This document shows positions 41,752 to 44,765 of a stretch of DNA of 44,765 bases, piece after piece. Location of the stretch: the NCBI RefSeq assembly GCF_001672775.1, contig NZ_LZKJ01000005.1:1-44765 (forward strand), in the 5' to 3' direction. Origin of the DNA: Mycobacterium kyorinense (lineage in GTDB: Bacteria; Actinomycetota; Actinomycetes; Mycobacteriales; Mycobacteriaceae). How positions within the stretch are numbered: position 1 is the stretch's first letter; every line of letters starts with the position of its first letter. Under the pieces are notes generated by a model. The model did no database searches and was not told the DNA's origin. It saw only the letters and a list, made by a program, of their open reading frames with translations. Position numbers and translations under genes: made by a program.

Positions 41752-42516
41752 TCAAATGGGGAGTTTGCGGAAGATGGGCCGCGGAATGTGTCGCAACACC
41801 ATCATCACATAACGGAATGCTCCTGGCGCCCAAACCAATTCCTTACCTTTCGCGGATGCGGTGACCGCGAGGTTGGCTACATATTCCTTGTCCACCGTCA
41901 ACGGCGCCTCTTTGATATGGGCGCTCATCCTGGTACGCACCTGACCTGGCCGGATGACCAGCACCCGAACGCCGGAGTCCCGCAACGCCTCGCCAAGCCC
42001 AAGATAGAAGCCGTCCAGGCCGGCCTTGGTGGAGCCGTAAACAAAGTTGGACCGACGCACCCGCTCGCCGGCGACCGTGCTCATCGCGATGATCTGGCCG
42101 GAACCCTGGGCGCGCATCTTCTCAGCGAGTAGCACACCGACAGAAACCGCTGCGGTGTAGTTGATTTCGGCGATCTGCACCGCCTTGCGCTGGTTCTGCC
42201 ACAGTTCCTCGGCGTCGCCGAGCAGACCGAAGGCAACGATCGCGACATCGACGTCACCGTCGGCGAACGCTTGCTCGATCACTCCAGGATGGCTGTCGGT
42301 GTCGACCGCGTCGAAGTCGATCAACTCCACCGCCTTGGCACCGGCGGCCTTCATCTGCGCCACCGCGTCATCTCGGCCGGGGTCGTCGGGCAAGCACGCC
42401 AGCAGGATTCGCGCGTGCGTGTTCTGCAGGTATCGCTCGCAGATCGCCAACCCGATCTCGGAGGTACCCCCGAACAGCAGAATAGTCTGCGGATTACCAA
42501 CGGCGTCAAAGACCAT
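41752..42516 (-). CDS. dprE2: Decaprenylphosphoryl-2-keto-ribose reductase DprE2
   Basis: 254 residues from ATG 42516, exactly the M. tuberculosis length. NADH-dependent short-chain dehydrogenase that reduces the 2-keto intermediate made by DprE1 to decaprenylphosphoryl-arabinose. Cofactor motif [12 protein letters not shown] (13-24), catalytic Ser146 in AMSTVAG and Tyr160-xxx-Lys164 in FVYGSTKAG. Starts on the base after the dprE1 stop, so the two are translated together. Confidence 0.97.
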   Translation of the reverse strand: MVFDAVGNPQTILLFGGTSEIGLAICERYLQNTHARILLACLPDDPGRDDAVAQMKAAGAKAVELIDFDAVDTDSHPGVIEQAFADGDVDVAIVAFGLLGDAEELWQNQRKAVQIAEINYTAAVSVGVLLAEKMRAQGSGQIIAMSTVAGERVRRSNFVYGSTKAGLDGFYLGLGEALRDSGVRVLVIRPGQVRTRMSAHIKEAPLTVDKEYVANLAVTASAKGKELVWAPGAFRYVMMVLRHIPRPIFRKLPI

Positions 42517-43896
42517 CTAGAGCAGCTCCAAACGTCGGGCCATATCGGAAACGAACACCCCAGTGGGATCGACCTTGCGGCGCACGGCAATCCATTCATC
42601 GATGCGCGGGTACATGGCGTGGAACATCTCCGCGGTGGTGCGCGAATCCTTGGCGGTGTAAACCCGTCCGCCGAATTCCAGTACCCGACGGTCGAGTTCG
42701 TTGAGGAATTCGCCCAGTCCGGGCTTGATAGGGAAATCGACGCAAACGTTCCAGCCTGGAATCGGGAAGCTCAGCGGTGCTTGGTTGCCCGGACCGAACA
42801 GCTTGAACACATTGAGAAATGAATAATGGCCGGAGGATTGAATGTCGCGCAGAATCCCTTTGAATTCTTCGACAGCAGTGGTGGGCACCACGAACTGGTA
42901 TTGACCGAATCCCGCGGACCCGTATGCGCGGTTCCATTCGCCGAACATGTCCAGTGGGTGATAGAACTGCGTCAGGTTCTGGACCTTGCCGCGATAGGTG
43001 CCCGACTTGCGATACCACAGCTCACCGATCGGCGCGAAGGTGTACTTGTTGGCCAGCCCATTCGGGAATATGTCGGGGACTGTAAGCAGTTGGGGCGCAT
43101 CGAACTTCAACGGGTTGCGGCGCAGCTTCTTGGGCAGCTGGTCCAGCGTCGCCAACGAACCGCGAGAAATCGCCGCCCGGCCAAGTTTCGGCGGTGCGCT
43201 GATGGCGTCGAACCACGCGCTCGAATAGGTGTAGTTGGCCTCGCTGCCGTCGCTGTGAAAGGCGATCGTTTCATCGAGACTGGCGGTGACGTCGCCGTCG
43301 GCGATGAAGTACGCCGTCTCGGTGGGGGTCATCGCGATCACCGCGCGCAAAATGATCCCGGTCAGCCCGTTGCCGCCGACGGTGGCCCAGAACAGTTCGG
43401 CTTCGTCGCCGTCCGGAGTGAGGTGGTGCACCGAACCGTCGGCGGTCAACAGGTCTATGGATCGCACGTGATCGCCGAAGCTGCCCGCGCTGTGGTGATT
43501 CTTGCCGTGGATATCGCAGGCGATCGCCCCGCCGATGGTGACCTGCCGGGTGCCCGGTAGCACCGGAACCCACAGCCCCAACGGCAGCGCGGCTTTCATC
43601 AACTGGTCGAGGTTGACGCCGCCGTCCACGTCGACCAAACCGGTGTCGGCGCTGATCGAGTGGATGCGGTTCAGCGGCGTCATGTCGATCACCAGCCCGC
43701 CGCCGTTTTGCGCGTTGTCGCCGTAGGACCGGCCCAGCCCGCGTGCGATCACTCCGCGATCGCCTGCGTCGGCGGCCTGGGCCACCGCCTTGGCGATCAC
43801 CTCGGCGTCCGGCGTCGCGAGCACCTGCGCCACCGACGGCGCGGTGCGGCCCCAGCCGGTCAGCCGCTTAGTGGTGGTGGGAAACGTGGGCAACAT
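42517..43896 (-). CDS. dprE1: Decaprenylphosphoryl-ribose 2'-oxidase DprE1
   Basis: 459 residues from ATG 43896. FAD enzyme (VAO/PCMH fold) that oxidises decaprenylphosphoryl-ribose at C2. The FAD-binding region includes [10 protein letters not shown] and CDIHGKNHH (His130, matching His132 of M. tuberculosis). Cys385 in [11 protein letters not shown] corresponds to Cys387, the residue that covalently binds benzothiazinones, so this organism should be susceptible at that site. There is no clear Shine-Dalgarno; TACCCT nine bases upstream may be a -10 for a near-leaderless start. Its stop abuts dprE2. Confidence 0.97.
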   Translation of the reverse strand: MLPTFPTTTKRLTGWGRTAPSVAQVLATPDAEVIAKAVAQAADAGDRGVIARGLGRSYGDNAQNGGGLVIDMTPLNRIHSISADTGLVDVDGGVNLDQLMKAALPLGLWVPVLPGTRQVTIGGAIACDIHGKNHHSAGSFGDHVRSIDLLTADGSVHHLTPDGDEAELFWATVGGNGLTGIILRAVIAMTPTETAYFIADGDVTASLDETIAFHSDGSEANYTYSSAWFDAISAPPKLGRAAISRGSLATLDQLPKKLRRNPLKFDAPQLLTVPDIFPNGLANKYTFAPIGELWYRKSGTYRGKVQNLTQFYHPLDMFGEWNRAYGSAGFGQYQFVVPTTAVEEFKGILRDIQSSGHYSFLNVFKLFGPGNQAPLSFPIPGWNVCVDFPIKPGLGEFLNELDRRVLEFGGRVYTAKDSRTTAEMFHAMYPRIDEWIAVRRKVDPTGVFVSDMARRLELL

Positions 43897-43905
43897 CAGT
43901 GAAAG

Positions 43906-43911
43906 AGGGTA
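43906..43911 (-). promoter_or_regulatory. Candidate -10 box upstream of dprE1
   Basis: TACCCT followed by nine bases and ATG on the minus strand, in the 33-bp gap after gtrA. Identical in hexamer and spacing to the glf candidate (8146-8151). No -35 seen. It could let dprE1 be transcribed independently of gtrA. Confidence 0.35.
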
Positions 43912-43929
43912 CCGCCTGGCCCGGGGGGC

Positions 43930-44346
43930 TCAGCGCATCCGGAAGATCACCGATCGCTGGACGACGAAATTGATCACCGAGGCGGTGCCCTGCGCGATCA
44001 CGAACGCGACCGGGACCGCCCAGGCCCGATAGTCCAGCAGCGCCAGGCACACGTGATTGAGCCCGACCTGCACGGCGAAGGTGATGCCATACAGGCCCAT
44101 CACGACGAGGAACCGGGCGGTGCTGGGCGGCGCCTGAAAAGTCCACCGGCGGTTGATCAGGTAAGCGGTGATCGTGCCGGCGACAAAGCTGAGCGCCTTG
44201 GCCAGATCCACCTGCAGCCCGACGCCCTTGTAGAGCAACACGTACAGCCCGAAGTCGACGATCGCCGACAAGCCCCCGGTGACGACAAAGCGCCACACCT
44301 GGGTGGTCAAGCTCAGGTCTGCGCGGGGCGGGGCGATTTCGGCCAT
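43930..44346 (-). CDS. GtrA-family membrane protein (Rv3789-like)
   Basis: 138 residues from ATG 44346. Four transmembrane helices of the GtrA/DPMS2 type: [39 protein letters not shown], a third in [19 protein letters not shown] and a fourth in [19 protein letters not shown]. GtrA proteins are thought to move or present polyprenyl-phosphate sugars. The M. tuberculosis homologue has been proposed as a DPA flippase or as a partner of AftA; both remain debated. Conserved NRRWTF and the terminal FxxQRSVIF fit the family. It starts 25 bp after the GreA-like gene and precedes dprE1 by 33 bp. Confidence 0.9.
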   Translation of the reverse strand: MAEIAPPRADLSLTTQVWRFVVTGGLSAIVDFGLYVLLYKGVGLQVDLAKALSFVAGTITAYLINRRWTFQAPPSTARFLVVMGLYGITFAVQVGLNHVCLALLDYRAWAVPVAFVIAQGTASVINFVVQRSVIFRMR

Positions 44347-44371
44347 CGCGGGAAGTCTACGGGCGGGCCGC

Positions 44372-44609
44372 CTACCTGGGGTACTTCACCTCAAGCAGCT
44401 CGACCTGGCTTTCGCCTTGCGGCGTCGTATAGGTGACCGTGTCGCCGGGCTGACGTCCGGCAAGGGCCTGCCCCAGCGGGCTGCCCGCCGTCAACGTCTC
44501 GGCTTCGTGGCCCGCCGCAGCCTCCTCGACAATGGAAATCACCTGCATCGTGGCGACCGAACCGTCGCCGAACCGCAGGGTCACTTCGGTGCCGCCGGGC
44601 AGCGCGCCG
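44372..44609 (-). CDS. 3' end of a GreA/GreB C-terminal-domain protein (Rv3788-like)
   Basis: About 79 codons up to the fold-back junction, reading [20 protein letters not shown], then [36 protein letters not shown] and ending LEVKYPR. This is the FKBP-like C-terminal domain of GreA family proteins, which binds RNA polymerase at the secondary channel; Rv3788 is the M. tuberculosis relative next to Rv3789. The 5' part is lost from this strand because the contig turns back at 44609/44610. The ATG-like start at 44584 is internal, not the true start. Confidence 0.85.
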
Positions 44610-44765
44610 ACGAACTGGCCGGCCTCGACGAGCGGATCGTCGAACTCGACAGGCTGCTGCGCACCGGGCCGGCGCCGTCGAACGGAACCGGCGCGCTGCC
44701 CGGCGGCACCGAAGTGACCCTGCGGTTCGGCGACGGTTCGGTCGCCACGATGCAGGTGATTTCCA
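44533..44765. repeat. Right contig-end fold-back: 77-bp perfect inverted repeat
   Basis: 44533-44609 is the exact reverse complement of 44689-44765 (i pairs with 89298-i); pairing fails at 44610/44688. The 79-bp loop is unique. At the junction a 9-base inverted match is visible: cagcgcgcc (44600-44608) and ggcgcgctg (44690-44698). The arm length equals that of the left end. Confidence 0.95.
44600..44765 (+). pseudogene. Fold-back copy carrying upstream codons of the same GreA-like gene
   Basis: Plus-strand frame from 44600 reads [20 protein letters not shown], then RTGPAPSNGTG followed by [20 protein letters not shown]. This is the coiled-coil end and linker of the gene, then the same C-terminal codons found on the minus strand. 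It therefore supplies the real sequence missing from 44372-44609. Apparent orientation is an artefact of the chimera. Confidence 0.8.

Noticed and set aside
41747..41833. Earlier aftA start overlapping dprE2
   Set aside because: The 29 extra residues overlap the dprE2 3' end and show no signal or membrane character; ATG 41746 lies just after the dprE2 stop.
29600..44346. A novel glycosyltransferase system
   Set aside because: Every large membrane gene here is accounted for by the known DPA/arabinan pathway (gtrA, dprE1, dprE2, aftA, embC, embA, embB) in its standard order.

Overview
This window is a piece of a mycobacterial chromosome. It holds the cell-wall locus that makes decaprenyl-phospho-arabinose (DPA), polymerises galactan and arabinan, and makes and attaches mycolic acids. 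Gene order, protein lengths and catalytic residues match, in reverse orientation, the M. tuberculosis block Rv3788 to Rv3819. High GC, GTG starts and PGLTS-repeat Erp fit Mycobacterium, perhaps a slow grower. The species cannot be named from this sequence alone. Family names come from recalled M. tuberculosis proteins; no search was run.

Layout. 1-243 is a fold-back at the contig end. 198-1748 (-) is a metallo-hydrolase/Rieske protein (Rv3818-like). 1966-5163 (+) has three tandem PlsC-type acyltransferases and a Cof-type HAD phosphatase. 5169-7873 (-) has a peptidoglycan-recognition amidase with LGFP repeats, then erp. 8161-14688 (+) is a tightly overlapping run glf, glfT2, a PAP2 phosphatase, ubiA and aftB. 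This run makes UDP-galactofuranose, polymerises galactan, makes DPA precursor and caps arabinan. 15020-18311 (+) has fbpA, fbpD and the cutinase-like envelope lipase (Rv3802c-like). 18573-27330 (+) is fadD32, pks13 and accD4, the final mycolic-acid condensation module. 27457-29739 (-) is an accessory segment: two small unrecognised ORFs, an SGNH lipoprotein, a type II haloacid dehalogenase-like protein and a tiny charged ORF. 29900-44346 (-) is gtrA, dprE1, dprE2, aftA, embC, embA and embB. 44372-44609 (-) is the 3' end of a GreA-C-domain gene (Rv3788-like), broken by a second fold-back at the right end.

How the genes fit together. UbiA makes decaprenyl-phosphoryl-5-phosphoribose and the PAP2 protein is the candidate phosphatase. 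DprE1/DprE2 epimerise the product to DPA, the donor for AftA, EmbA/B/C and AftB. Glf and GlfT2 build the galactan that AftA primes. FadD32, Pks13 and AccD4 build mycolates, which FbpA transfers to the arabinan ends.

I found no previously undescribed multi-gene system. The unusual points are: 77-bp perfect fold-backs at both contig ends, almost certainly amplification/assembly chimeras; a palindromic element that appears to be inserted in frame within aftA, with relatives in two intergenic regions; a MIRU-like tandem repeat beginning at the embB stop; an apparent loss of the conserved aftB start codon; a Ser at the nucleophile position of FbpD; and a low-GC pair of small ORFs beside accD4.
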